A stretch of 50,550 bases of DNA. It comes from an uncultured Chryseobacterium sp. (GTDB taxonomy: Bacteria > Bacteroidota > Bacteroidia > Flavobacteriales > Weeksellaceae). Made by a program: the position numbers and the translations under genes. The stretch covers positions 1-50,550 of the forward strand of contig CAJYLO010000030.1 of assembly GCA_913776245.1 (NCBI GenBank), written 5' to 3'. Of the stretch, positions 33,156 to 41,768 are shown piece by piece; the first letter of the stretch is position 1, and the number at the start of each line of letters is the position of its first letter. The notes under the pieces were generated by a model. The model worked only from the letters and a program-made list of their open reading frames with translations, had not been told where the DNA came from and searched no databases.

Positions 33156-34469
33156 TTAATCCTTTGCCCAATTCAATCGGTCTGCCTGGTTGTATTGCCA
33201 AGGAGCAGCATTATTCTCCACATTGGTCATCATCAGATTCAGCTCCTGCGGAGCTGCCGACTGTTCCATCACCAAAAATCTCCTCATCTCGAAAATGATG
33301 GACAATGGATCAATCAGAACAGGACAGGCTTCCACACAAGCATTACAAGTGGTGCAAGCCCAAAGTTCTTCTTTAGTGATGTAATCATTCAGAAGTTTTT
33401 TGCCGTCATCTACAAATTTTCCATTCTTGTTGATATTTTTGCCGACTTCCTCCAGTCGGTCTCTGGTTTTCATCATTATTAGCCTTGGCGAAAGTTTTTT
33501 CCCGGTGATGTTAGCCGGGCAAACTGAAGTACATCTTCCGCACTCTGTACAAGAATAAGCGCTTAAAAGCTGATGTTGGTTAAGATCAAAAATATCTTCA
33601 GCTCCGAATTTAGACGGCACTTCTTCTGCACCTTCAGCCGGCGCTGCATATGGATCTGCGTTCGGATCCATCATTAATTTGATTTCCTTTGTAACAGAAT
33701 CCAGATTATTGAATTTTCCTTTTTTCTCAAGATTCGCATACCAGGTATTTGGAAACGCAAAAATGATATGAAGATGCTTGGAATAATAAAGATAATTCAT
33801 AAAGAACAAAATCCCAACGAAATGAAACCACCAAGCCGATTTCTCAATGATATGAAGCGTTTCCACATTCATATTCTGAAAAAAAGGAAACAGATGCGCC
33901 GAAATCGGGAAATTACCTGTAAAACGATCAGCATCAGCATAATAATCTGCGCCGTTCATGGTAAAGAAAGCCACCATAAGGGCAAATTCTATAATCAGGA
34001 TCCAGTTTGCATCCCGTTTTGGCCAACCGAACAACTCTTTCATTGTCAGTCTCTTCACACCATAGAAATTTCTCCTGATAAAAAATACTACTACGGCGAC
34101 TACTACCAGCAAAGCTAATATTTCCAATGTACTTGTGAAAAATGCATAGAATGATTCCCCTAAAACATCTTGCAGAAAACGGTGTGTCCCGAAAATCCCG
34201 TCGATAATGATTTCAAGAAGCTCTATATTGATAATGACAAAACCAACATAGACAAAAATGTGTAAAATACCCGCAATTGGCCTTTTTACCATTTTGCTCT
34301 GGCCCAGTGCCACACGTGTCATTGTTGCCCATCGCTCTGCTTTTCTGTCTGTCCGGTTGATCTCTCTACCCAGTTTTATATTACGGTAAAGTTCTTTAAG
34401 GCTTTTTGCGAATAATCCAAAGCCCGCAATCAGGAGAATCAGAAAGATTACATTGTCAATATATTGCAT
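33156..34469 (-). CDS. Membrane-bound (Fe-S)-binding oxidoreductase subunit
   Basis: The 437-residue protein has an N-terminal membrane part with about five helices (FLILLIAGFGLFAKSL, GILHIFVYVGFVIINIELLE, TLEILALLVVVAVVVFFI and later ones), resembling a NarI-like haem b region, and a C-terminal dicluster ferredoxin: CTECGRCTSVCP near residue 315 and CTTCNACVEACP near 372. This combination suits quinone-linked electron transfer to the CCG partner. Conserved order MlaD, this protein, CCG protein is recalled from many Bacteroidota. The stop-to-start gap to the MlaD gene is three bases. Confidence 0.87.
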   Translation of the reverse strand: MQYIDNVIFLILLIAGFGLFAKSLKELYRNIKLGREINRTDRKAERWATMTRVALGQSKMVKRPIAGILHIFVYVGFVIINIELLEIIIDGIFGTHRFLQDVLGESFYAFFTSTLEILALLVVVAVVVFFIRRNFYGVKRLTMKELFGWPKRDANWILIIEFALMVAFFTMNGADYYADADRFTGNFPISAHLFPFFQNMNVETLHIIEKSAWWFHFVGILFFMNYLYYSKHLHIIFAFPNTWYANLEKKGKFNNLDSVTKEIKLMMDPNADPYAAPAEGAEEVPSKFGAEDIFDLNQHQLLSAYSCTECGRCTSVCPANITGKKLSPRLIMMKTRDRLEEVGKNINKNGKFVDDGKKLLNDYITKEELWACTTCNACVEACPVLIDPLSIIFEMRRFLVMEQSAAPQELNLMMTNVENNAAPWQYNQADRLNWAKD

Positions 34470-34472
34470 AGA

Positions 34473-35420
34473 TTAGTCTTTATTATTCTTACCAAAAACA
34501 GAGAAATTAACGTAACGTTTAGGGTTTGCCTTAAGATCTTCTACCAATTTATTAAGGTTATCTGCTGTTTTTGTGAGATTATTGTAAAGTTCATCATCTT
34601 TCGTCAATTTACCAAGTGAACCTTCTCCGTTTTGTATGCCGGAAATAACGTTATTAAGCTTGCCAGCCGTTTTACTGAACTCATCAATAGTCACATTGAG
34701 TTTATCAACATCCACTCTTTCGGCAACTTTACCATATTTTTCTACGGTTGCATTGGTTGTAAGAAGCATTTTATTAGCATTGCCAATGGCTTCATGCAGA
34801 CCATTTTCATTGGATGCAAGAATACGGTTGGTTTGCTCGGCCGTACCTTTAAAAGCTGTTACAGTCTGATTAAGATTAGCAAGTAGTAGTTTAATTTCTC
34901 TTCTGTTTTGTTCATCTACAATTTTGTTCGTACTGGCCAGTGTGGAATCCAGCTTCAGAAGAACTCCTGAAAGCTGATCTTTTACGGGCTTTACCTGAGA
35001 AGACAATGAGTTGAGCATAGACAGCTGATAGTTTCCTTTCAGGGTGTCACCATCTTTTGCGGTTGGGCCCCCATAAAAAAGATTGATTCTCATCTCTTTT
35101 CCGGACATCAGTCCTGGTTCAAAGATCTCAACAGTAGAGTTTTTTGAAAATTCGAAAGTATCATCAACGGTCAATTTGACTACAAAATGTAATTTTCCAC
35201 CTTTTGTGATTGGTTTTATTTCATCCACCTGTCCCACTTTCAGTCCGTTGATGGAGACAGGATTGGAAACGGCAAGACCTTCTACATTATCGTATTTCGC
35301 ATAAAAAACATTATCTGTGGTGAAGAGATTTTTCCCTTTCATAAACTGATAAAGTATCACGAAACTTATAATAGCGAAAATTGCGATCAGTCCTGCTTTT
35401 AGTTCTTTACTTAACTTCAC
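34473..35420 (-). CDS. MlaD/MCE family protein
   Basis: The 315-residue protein is anchored by one N-terminal helix (AGLIAIFAIISFVILYQF) and carries an MCE/MlaD domain at about 38-115 (FYAKYDNVEGLAVSNPVSIN, GLKVGQVDEI), then long helices. MCE proteins form hexameric rings that carry lipids between the membranes with an MlaFE ABC transporter; mlaE and mlaF are not in the window. It is the first gene of an operon with two Fe-S oxidoreductase subunits, a strange partner for lipid transport. Confidence 0.9.
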   Translation of the reverse strand: MKLSKELKAGLIAIFAIISFVILYQFMKGKNLFTTDNVFYAKYDNVEGLAVSNPVSINGLKVGQVDEIKPITKGGKLHFVVKLTVDDTFEFSKNSTVEIFEPGLMSGKEMRINLFYGGPTAKDGDTLKGNYQLSMLNSLSSQVKPVKDQLSGVLLKLDSTLASTNKIVDEQNRREIKLLLANLNQTVTAFKGTAEQTNRILASNENGLHEAIGNANKMLLTTNATVEKYGKVAERVDVDKLNVTIDEFSKTAGKLNNVISGIQNGEGSLGKLTKDDELYNNLTKTADNLNKLVEDLKANPKRYVNFSVFGKNNKD

Positions 35421-35489
35421 GTTTTGTTGTTTTTAGTAATTAGCAAATATATGAATATTGGTCTTATAATCGGTAAAAATAAAAAACAA

Positions 35490-35515
35490 CAAAAGCGACA
35501 ATTATGCCGCTTTTG
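35490..35515 (-). terminator. Hairpin terminator after the foldase gene
   Basis: On the minus strand CAAAAGCGGC, 6-base loop, GTCGCTTTTG (one G-U pair), then TTGTTTTTTA. It follows the stop at 35538. Confidence 0.85.
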
Positions 35516-35537
35516 AATATTTTGATAATTCCCGAAT

Positions 35538-37682
35538 TTAACGCTGGGCCGTTTTGTCCCAAACCTCGATTCTGTAATCTTTAATGTTAGCATTGTCCTG
35601 CAGGCTCTTTAGTAAAGAACCCGTAAACTGCTGAGAGTTTTGCTGTGCCATTGACTGGATGATCTGTTTGATATCTCCAGGCATTTTGTTTGTTCTTACG
35701 GATTTTTTCACAACAAGATAAACACCTGTCATTCCCTCAACCGGCTGAGATAATTTATTGTTTGCCAGCCCGAATGCAGCGCCTGCAACTTTTGGTTCCA
35801 TCGCACCATTTACAGAAGGGTTGAACATATTGACAGCAGCACTTGCTTTTGTAGTTCCGAAAGCTTTTGCAGCCTGATCCAGAGTGCTGTATTTCCCGGC
35901 ATTGATTTTCTCGATAATGGTTTTCGCAAGAAGTTTATTCTTAACGATCTGCTCAATCTGGTCTCTTACCGTTTCAGGATCTGCAAGACCTTCATCCTGT
36001 TTTCCTACCACGTAAGCAACAATTCTGTCACCTGTTCCTTCTACCGTGAAAATATCAGTATCGCCTATATTTCTCTTCTTGTCAAAAGCCCAGGAAATAA
36101 TATCGGCATCTTTATCTGTGTTAAGTCCCGGAAGGGTTCCCTGGAATCTACCCACAGTTTTAGGATTGTCAAATCGGTATTTATTTTTCTCAGCTAAGTT
36201 TTTAAATTGATTAAAACTTTTGCCTTCAGTTTGCTGGATAAATCTTGTAGACTGTGTCAATACCTGATTTTCAGTTTTATCAGACGCTTTTACATTTTTC
36301 GCAAGGTGAGCGATTTTGTACGTCATTGAACCAGATTTTTTATCTTCGATATTAATGATATGATATCCGAAAGATGTTTCTGCAAGACCTGTTGTTCCTT
36401 TAGGATTTTCGGCTAAGAATTTAAGATATCCTGGCGCAAATGGCGAAGTTGGAGTCGTCCAGCCCACACTTCCGTTTCTTTCAACAGCATTAGGCTCATC
36501 AGATAATTTCAGACCCTCAGTAAATTTTGCCGGATCTGCTTTGATTACTGCCAATAAGCTATCAGCAATCTTTTTAGCGGCTTCCTTTGTTCTGGTAGCA
36601 GTAGAACGCTCAGCGCCTTTATAGGCAATCAGGATATGTTTTGACTGGGTAGAATCAGACGCTTTTTTATCTAATAATTTAGATACAACATAAAGATTCT
36701 GCTCCTTATACGGGCCAAATGTCTGACCGATGGCAGCTGTAGCAATTTTATCTTTAATACCCTGCGGAACCTGATTTAATCCAACATATTGAGGAATAAA
36801 AGGAACATCTGAATTTAATTCAACAAACATTGAATCATTCTTTGTATTCTGGAAATTTTCCGCACCGTTGGAAGCATCTGTTCCTTTAAGATATAGTTTG
36901 TTGATTTCGTTAAGTGTTGCTGCATCATCCTGCGCACTTGGCGTTGCAGGGAAATAAGCATAAGCCAGATTTCTGCTTGCAGTAGCTTTGAATCTTGTTG
37001 GATGTTGCTTGATATAATCTGCAAGGTCCTGAGTGGTAACTTTCACATTGTTCTTTTTGGAAAATTCCAAGTAATCCACTTTTACAAAATCGATATTGGC
37101 CATTTCATCACGGAACTTCATCATCAGTTCAGCTTCTTTTTTACTTACCGTGATACCGGCAGTCATATTTCCAAAAAGCATTCTGGCCATCATTCTGTAC
37201 TCGATCGCTTTTTTGTTCTTGAGCCAGAAATTATAATTTTCCGGGTTTGTAGCCTGTGCTTTTTCGATTTCGCTTTTTATTTCCTGCAATTTGAAATTAC
37301 CTTTCTCATCAAAATACTGCTGATTCTGAGCAAAAATAGGATCATACTGAAGCTGGTTCCAGAAGATCTCATCTGTAAGCTTAAGCCCCATTTTTTCGAA
37401 CTGCTGCTTTATTAATTTGGACTGAACAAGAATCTGCCAAGCCTGCTCTTCAAGACCTTTGGTTGGCTGGCCCTGTTGCTGAGCCTGCTGCTGCATAATG
37501 AAAAGCTGGTCATTGAGTTCGTCTCTTGTGATTTCTTCGCCGTTAACTTTTCCAAGAATATTCGGGTTCTTACCAAAAACCTTGTCAATAGTATCCGGAT
37601 TTACCAAGAAAGCCAAAAGTGCTAATGCAATAACGCCAACTAACAGCCACGATCTTTTTCTAATTTCGCCTAAAATTGCCAT
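35538..37682 (-). CDS. PpiD/SurA-like membrane-anchored peptidyl-prolyl isomerase
   Basis: The 714-residue protein has one N-terminal membrane helix (WLLVGVIALALLAFLVNPDT), a SurA_N-type chaperone region (about 40-230), a parvulin domain at about 340-460 (SKHILIAYKGAERSTATRT, ERNGSVGWTTPTSPFAPGYL, TSFGYHIINIEDKK), and a further helical region. It assists folding of exported and outer-membrane proteins at the periplasmic face of the inner membrane. An ECF sigma operon with a Spy-like protein lies upstream on the same strand, so envelope folding may be the theme of this neighbourhood. Confidence 0.88.
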   Translation of the reverse strand: MAILGEIRKRSWLLVGVIALALLAFLVNPDTIDKVFGKNPNILGKVNGEEITRDELNDQLFIMQQQAQQQGQPTKGLEEQAWQILVQSKLIKQQFEKMGLKLTDEIFWNQLQYDPIFAQNQQYFDEKGNFKLQEIKSEIEKAQATNPENYNFWLKNKKAIEYRMMARMLFGNMTAGITVSKKEAELMMKFRDEMANIDFVKVDYLEFSKKNNVKVTTQDLADYIKQHPTRFKATASRNLAYAYFPATPSAQDDAATLNEINKLYLKGTDASNGAENFQNTKNDSMFVELNSDVPFIPQYVGLNQVPQGIKDKIATAAIGQTFGPYKEQNLYVVSKLLDKKASDSTQSKHILIAYKGAERSTATRTKEAAKKIADSLLAVIKADPAKFTEGLKLSDEPNAVERNGSVGWTTPTSPFAPGYLKFLAENPKGTTGLAETSFGYHIINIEDKKSGSMTYKIAHLAKNVKASDKTENQVLTQSTRFIQQTEGKSFNQFKNLAEKNKYRFDNPKTVGRFQGTLPGLNTDKDADIISWAFDKKRNIGDTDIFTVEGTGDRIVAYVVGKQDEGLADPETVRDQIEQIVKNKLLAKTIIEKINAGKYSTLDQAAKAFGTTKASAAVNMFNPSVNGAMEPKVAGAAFGLANNKLSQPVEGMTGVYLVVKKSVRTNKMPGDIKQIIQSMAQQNSQQFTGSLLKSLQDNANIKDYRIEVWDKTAQR

Positions 37683-37784
37683 CTTTATATTAAGTGTTTA
37701 TAATCAGTCTGCGAAAATACATATTTTTAACAGAATAGGAAAAATTATTTCGAAACATTTGTGAATGTGCGAAATAAAATAGAA

Positions 37785-37809
37785 AAACCTCTAAAATCTA
37801 GAGGTTTTC
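37785..37809 (-). terminator. Hairpin terminator after the sigma-factor operon
   Basis: AAAACCTCTA (37785-37794), 5-base loop, TAGAGGTTTT (37800-37809), 10-bp stem. It lies three bases past the Spy-like gene's stop on the minus strand. Confidence 0.85.
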
Positions 37810-37812
37810 AGA

Positions 37813-38427
37813 TTACTTGCTGTTCTTTTTATCAAGCACTTTTTCCCGCAGTTTTCCTTCGGTCTGGAAAAGCTTCAGAACCTGCTGCGGTGTAAGTAAC
37901 TTCAGGAATTTATCTGCATAAACTTTCCGGTTATTGAGCAATTGCTGACCCACTTCAAAACTCTGGTTAAGTCTTCTGTTGGCCTCATCATCAGAAAGAT
38001 TATCAATATTATTATCAAAAATAAATTTTTCCCTTATTTGCTTTTGGTTATTCTGATATTCTGCATACAGATTTTTGAATTCATCCTGCTTATCAGCAGC
38101 AATGTCTATATCATCAATCACAATATTTTCTTTCATTTTCTGCAGAAAAGCGGATCTTTCTTTTACTGACATACCACTGATGACATCTCTCTTCTCCTGC
38201 ATATTCATCGATTTCCATTCAGACGTTCTGGGAATATTCTGATTCTGCTGTTGTCTCATCATTGTTCCTGCAGGCGAAAAAGAGGAAGACGGAGAACTGC
38301 TTCTATACAAAGAGTTATCCGAGCCGGAACGTTGTGTTGTATTGGGCGTACGGGTTGACCTTCTGTCCTGCCCTTGTACAGAGGAAATCAATCCGCTAAT
38401 AAGAATAGTCAATAACAATTTTTTCAT
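37813..38427 (-). CDS. Exported Spy/CpxP-like helical protein
   Basis: About 204 residues: signal peptide (KKLLLTILISGLISSVQGQD), a Ser/Thr/Arg/Gln-rich low-complexity segment (about 22-70), then a helical domain with MSVKERSAFLQKMKEN, FKNLYAEYQNNQKQIREKF and KLLTPQQVLKLFQTEGK. The LTPQQ motif and helical hairpins resemble Spy/CpxP or CnrX-like sensors, which bind misfolded proteins or metals. It is third in an operon after an ECF sigma factor and a one-helix membrane protein. ATG 38427 with GAAGG upstream is preferred to TTG 38436. Confidence 0.65.
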   Translation of the reverse strand: MKKLLLTILISGLISSVQGQDRRSTRTPNTTQRSGSDNSLYRSSSPSSSFSPAGTMMRQQQNQNIPRTSEWKSMNMQEKRDVISGMSVKERSAFLQKMKENIVIDDIDIAADKQDEFKNLYAEYQNNQKQIREKFIFDNNIDNLSDDEANRRLNQSFEVGQQLLNNRKVYADKFLKLLTPQQVLKLFQTEGKLREKVLDKKNSK

Positions 38428-38444
38428 AACCTTCAATTTTGTTA

Positions 38445-39014
38445 TTAATTATAAAGATCAAGATAGACATCCTGCTCGCTGTTTTTTTCAATATCCTTCA
38501 GCTGGTCAGGCGTAAACGCAGCAAGAACTTTATCTACCTCAGCTTCCGGCTTTTTGCTGTTTTCAACCGCGTAAGACTGCCTATCCGTATTATCGGAAAC
38601 CTCTTCTTTTCTATCTTGAGCGGTTGATAAATGTGTCCCGAATTGATGTAGTTTCAACTGTTTGGTCTGGCCTTCTGGAGTCTGAATTTGTGCAGGATGC
38701 TCTTCAGAATGACTTGCAACACTTTTTACAGGCTCTTTAATTTCATAAGTACTGTCAACGATTGGTTTTTGCTGGGCATATTGCATTTCCGGACTATCAT
38801 TTAGTCCGAAAAAAGCAGTGATTCCGGCTATGAGAACAACAGCCGCTGCAGCCGCCCATTTGAAATTAAGAGCGAAAACTTTTGCTTCTTTCTTAACAAG
38901 AACTTTTTCTCCGACAGTTTTCGCAATCACATTATCCTGAAGCGTTTTGAAAAACGCTTCCGAAGGTTCCGGATACGGCGTTTTTCTGTTCAGTTTTTCT
39001 ATATCTATCTTCAT
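38445..39014 (-). CDS. Single-helix membrane protein, candidate anti-sigma factor
   Basis: The 189-residue protein has an N-terminal cytoplasmic segment (about 1-50, including PYPEPSEAFFKTLQDNVIAK), one membrane helix (KWAAAAAVVLIAGITAFFGL, about 52-71) and an extracytoplasmic part rich in charged residues ending in ADQL-like TPDQLKDIEKNSEQDVYLDL. The topology and its position 21 bases after an ECF sigma gene suggest an anti-sigma factor, but no zinc-type HxxxCxxC motif is seen, so the assignment rests on context. Confidence 0.6.
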   Translation of the reverse strand: MKIDIEKLNRKTPYPEPSEAFFKTLQDNVIAKTVGEKVLVKKEAKVFALNFKWAAAAAVVLIAGITAFFGLNDSPEMQYAQQKPIVDSTYEIKEPVKSVASHSEEHPAQIQTPEGQTKQLKLHQFGTHLSTAQDRKEEVSDNTDRQSYAVENSKKPEAEVDKVLAAFTPDQLKDIEKNSEQDVYLDLYN

Positions 39015-39035
39015 TACTTTTATTTTCTTATTCTT

Positions 39036-39593
39036 TTAAAACTCTTCTGAGTAATTATCTTTTATGTACTGCTCTACTTTATCCTTAGCGTAATGATAAT
39101 TCGTTTTCAAGGTTCCGACAGACATATCCAGAATCTTTGAAATCTCATCGTAAGGCAAATCATCGTAATATCTCATATTGAAAACCAGCTTTTGCTTTTC
39201 CGGCAAGGTCTGTATCGCTTTTTGCAGCAAGATCTGAATTTCCTCCGCATCTTTCCCGGCATTATCAGCAACCAGATTCTGCATATGGTATTCTGCATCT
39301 TCATCGGTTTTCTTCATCCGCTTCATTTTGTTGAGCTGCTGCAAAGCTTCGTTGGTTCCAATCCTGTAAAGCCAGGTGTAAAGCTTGCTGTCACTCTTGA
39401 ACTGATGAATGTTCTGATAAGCCTTGATAAATGTATCCTGCAAAACATCCTGAGCCAGGTCATGGTCTACAATCAGTCGCCTGATATGCCAGTACAGCCG
39501 GCTCTGATAGGCATCCATCATTGCACGCAAACCTTTTTCCAGCGTGGGTGGCGCCAATAAAAGTTTTACAATCTCCTCATCTTTGAGCTTCAT
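39036..39593 (-). CDS. RNA polymerase ECF-type sigma factor
   Basis: The 185-residue protein has region 2 (SRLYWHIRRLIVDHDLAQDV, LQDTFIKAYQNIHQF, about 30-70) that contacts the core and -10 element, and region 4 (TLPEKQKLVFNMRYYDDLPY, DEISKILDMSVGTLKTNYHY, about 125-165) that reads the -35 element. Region 3 is absent, as in ECF sigma factors. It heads a three-gene operon with a membrane protein and a Spy-like exported protein. A -7 box of the housekeeping type lies upstream at 39629-39636. Confidence 0.93.
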   Translation of the reverse strand: MKLKDEEIVKLLLAPPTLEKGLRAMMDAYQSRLYWHIRRLIVDHDLAQDVLQDTFIKAYQNIHQFKSDSKLYTWLYRIGTNEALQQLNKMKRMKKTDEDAEYHMQNLVADNAGKDAEEIQILLQKAIQTLPEKQKLVFNMRYYDDLPYDEISKILDMSVGTLKTNYHYAKDKVEQYIKDNYSEEF

Positions 39594-39628
39594 TCAGATG
39601 TTTCGTAGTTTTGATTAAAAAATAAGAC

Positions 39629-39636
39629 CAAAGTTA
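39629..39636 (-). promoter_or_regulatory. Candidate sigma-operon -7 box TAACTTTG (minus strand)
   Basis: Plus strand CAAAGTTA, 35 bases upstream of ATG 39593, in the divergent gap with the DUF2520 gene. Confidence 0.5.
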
Positions 39637-39701
39637 AATTATTTTTTGAATTTGTTGGAATTTATGTTCAAGCAGTCTGATCAATTAGCAATTCAAAGCT
39701 T

Positions 39702-39709
39702 TATCTTTG
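39702..39709 (+). promoter_or_regulatory. Candidate -7 box TATCTTTG
   Basis: TAnnTTTG match ending four bases before ATG 39714. Confidence 0.55.
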
Positions 39710-39713
39710 TTGG

Positions 39714-40466
39714 ATGAAAACAGTTATCATTGGTTCGGGAAATGTGGCTTATCATCTCGCAAAAGCATTCACTCAAAACAACATTGAAGTCAGCCAGATT
39801 TTTGGCCGGAATACAGTTGAACTGAGTAAAATATCTGACGAATTTAATATTCCTTACTCAACAGAAGAGTTGGCTGATGTCGATTTTTATTTGATCTCTG
39901 TTTCAGATTCGGCCGTTGAAACGATATCTGAACTGATTAAAAGTGACAAAGCTTTGGTAGCTCACACTTCCGGATCGCTTCCTATGGAAATACTCAAAGG
40001 CCCTTACAGAAAAGCAAGCTTCTATCCGTTGCAGACATTCTCCAAAACCAAAAATCTGGAATACTCCAAAATTCCTTTTTTCATTGAGGCTGAAAATCAA
40101 ATCGATGAAAAAACGTTGTGTGAATTAGCTTCCGTTATTTCTGAAAATGTAGAAATCTCGGATTATGAAAAAAGAAAATACATTCATCTTACCGCAGTTT
40201 TTGCCTGCAACTTTGTGAATCATCTCTTTGCGAGAGCGAAAGAAATTTCGGATTCGCAGGATTTACCTTTCCAATATTTCATTCCTCTAATTAATGAAAC
40301 CGTGGAAAAGATCCATCATCTGGAACCAAAATCTGCCCAGACCGGGCCAGCCGTAAGAGGTGATGAACGCGTGTTGAAACTGCACGAAGCATTAATTACC
40401 GATGAAGAACATCGTAAAATTTACAAAACAATGAATGAATCGATTAAAAAAATGTATCACCAATAG
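39714..40466 (+). CDS. Rossmann-like and DUF2520 domain protein
   Basis: The 250-residue protein opens with a Rossmann-type NAD(P) site (KTVIIGSGNVAYHLAKAF, 2-20), ending its first half with VAHTSGSLPMEIL (about 82-94). The C-terminal DUF2520 helical domain includes RKYIHLTAVFACNFVNHLFA and PLINETVEKIHHLEPKSAQTGP. The fold matches pyrroline-5-carboxylate reductase or 6-phosphogluconate dehydrogenase-like oxidoreductases; the substrate is unknown. It has a nearly leaderless promoter. Confidence 0.88.
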   Translation: MKTVIIGSGNVAYHLAKAFTQNNIEVSQIFGRNTVELSKISDEFNIPYSTEELADVDFYLISVSDSAVETISELIKSDKALVAHTSGSLPMEILKGPYRKASFYPLQTFSKTKNLEYSKIPFFIEAENQIDEKTLCELASVISENVEISDYEKRKYIHLTAVFACNFVNHLFARAKEISDSQDLPFQYFIPLINETVEKIHHLEPKSAQTGPAVRGDERVLKLHEALITDEEHRKIYKTMNESIKKMYHQ

Positions 40467-40520
40467 TGTAACATTTTTGATATTGATGTACTAATTAATT
40501 GTAAAATAAAAATTCAGAAT

Positions 40521-41417
40521 ATGAAATCTCTCAAAAAACTAATCATTCTTCCGGTTTTATTATTAGGATTAATGGCATCAGCACAGGAAACGGCTAATCG
40601 TTTTTTCTATGAACTGACGTATAAGCCTAAAAAAGATTCTGCGCGACTAGATAAAGTAATGACAACGCTGGATATTGCTAAAGATAAATCAATCTACCAG
40701 GATTTCACACTACCGGCTCAGGATTCCATCATCAAATCTTCAGTTGAAGAGATGGAGAAAACAAAGACTTTCAAGGATATGTCCAAAATGATAAAATGGC
40801 CGAAATTCTCATTCAAAATCTACAAAACATATCCCGCAATGACGGAATTATATGTGGACAGAATCAGCAGAAATCTTTTTGCTTATGAGGAAAACATCAA
40901 ATTCGACTGGAAAATCCTTTCCGACAAAGAAAAAATCGGGACATACAACACCCAGAAAGCCACTACTGAATTCGGAGGAAGACAGTGGACAGCCTGGTTC
41001 TCCACAGATATTCCTTTTCAGGACGGTCCTTACAAATTCTACGGATTGCCCGGGCTAATCGTAAAAATCGAGGACAGTGAGAAGAATTATTCCTGGTTAC
41101 TATCCGGAAACAAAACAGTAAAAGACTGGAAAGAATTTACTTACGCAGAAGAAGTCAATGCTAAATATGGAATGAGCAATGAGAAGAAAATCATTGCAAA
41201 AGATAAATTCGAGAAATCCTATGCCGCATTCAAGCAAGATCCGATGGCAGAAGCGAGAACGCAAATCCCACAGAACATGCTTACCATGAAAATGCCGGGA
41301 AGCGACCTGACAATTGGAGAAATGCTGAAAAATCAAGAGAAGATGCTTAATGATTTTTTCAAGTCCAATGACAACCCGATAGAAATACCACAGACTGCAG
41401 ATAAAAAGAAAAAATAA
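40521..41417 (+). CDS. GLPGLI family exported protein
   Basis: The 298-residue protein has a signal peptide (KKLIILPVLLLGLMASAQE) and the family's naming motif in DGPYKFYGLPGLIVKIEDS near residue 170, preceded by WTAWFSTDIPFQDGP. GLPGLI proteins are confined to Bacteroidota; their role is unknown, though some are linked to surface metabolism or TonB-dependent systems. Lysine-rich C terminus. It ends with a strong terminator and precedes the feoAB operon without obvious functional connection. Confidence 0.88.
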   Translation: MKSLKKLIILPVLLLGLMASAQETANRFFYELTYKPKKDSARLDKVMTTLDIAKDKSIYQDFTLPAQDSIIKSSVEEMEKTKTFKDMSKMIKWPKFSFKIYKTYPAMTELYVDRISRNLFAYEENIKFDWKILSDKEKIGTYNTQKATTEFGGRQWTAWFSTDIPFQDGPYKFYGLPGLIVKIEDSEKNYSWLLSGNKTVKDWKEFTYAEEVNAKYGMSNEKKIIAKDKFEKSYAAFKQDPMAEARTQIPQNMLTMKMPGSDLTIGEMLKNQEKMLNDFFKSNDNPIEIPQTADKKKK

Positions 41418-41420
41418 AGC

Positions 41421-41446
41421 AACCGGGAAATTTCCCGGTTTTTTTT
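41421..41446 (+). terminator. Intrinsic terminator after the GLPGLI gene
   Basis: AACCGGGAAATTTCCCGGTT (41421-41440) is a perfect palindrome followed by TTTTTT. Confidence 0.92.
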
Positions 41447-41485
41447 AGGTGATAAATATCTTATTTAGATTTATTTAAAATAAGC

Positions 41486-41493
41486 TATCTTTG
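41486..41493 (+). promoter_or_regulatory. Candidate feo operon -7 box TATCTTTG
   Basis: TAnnTTTG match ending 20 bases before TTG 41514. No Fur-like 19-bp palindrome was recognised nearby. Confidence 0.5.
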
Positions 41494-41513
41494 TATTCCA
41501 AAATTTTTAAGTC

Positions 41514-41768
41514 TTGCAAAAAAAGCACATTGATAAGCTCTGTTGTTTTCCGAAAAATAAATCCGGGAAAATCATTGGCTATGACAATGATACCCTTCAG
41601 ATGCCGACAAAAATAATTGAGATGGGACTGCTTCCCGAAACCAGTTTCAAAATCCTTTATCAGGCGCCTTTCGGCGGGCCGCTTTACATAGAGTACGGTA
41701 CTGAAAAAACCAGAATAGCGCTGAGAGAAGCAGAAGCAAGATTCATACAGGTAGAAGTATCAGAATAA
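41514..41768 (+). CDS. feoA: Ferrous iron transport protein A
   Basis: The 84-residue SH3-like protein has KIIGYDNDTLQMPTKIIEMG, LLPETSFKILYQAPFGGPLY, IEYGTEKTRIALREAEARFI, the FeoA pattern. FeoA modulates FeoB. It starts with TTG at 41514; no ATG is available before the conserved part. Its TAA stop overlaps the feoB ATG by one base, so translation is coupled. Confidence 0.88.
   Translation: MQKKHIDKLCCFPKNKSGKIIGYDNDTLQMPTKIIEMGLLPETSFKILYQAPFGGPLYIEYGTEKTRIALREAEARFIQVEVSE

Noticed and set aside
41460..41513. Fur box upstream of feoA
   Set aside because: No convincing 19-bp palindrome; only the -7 box can be supported.
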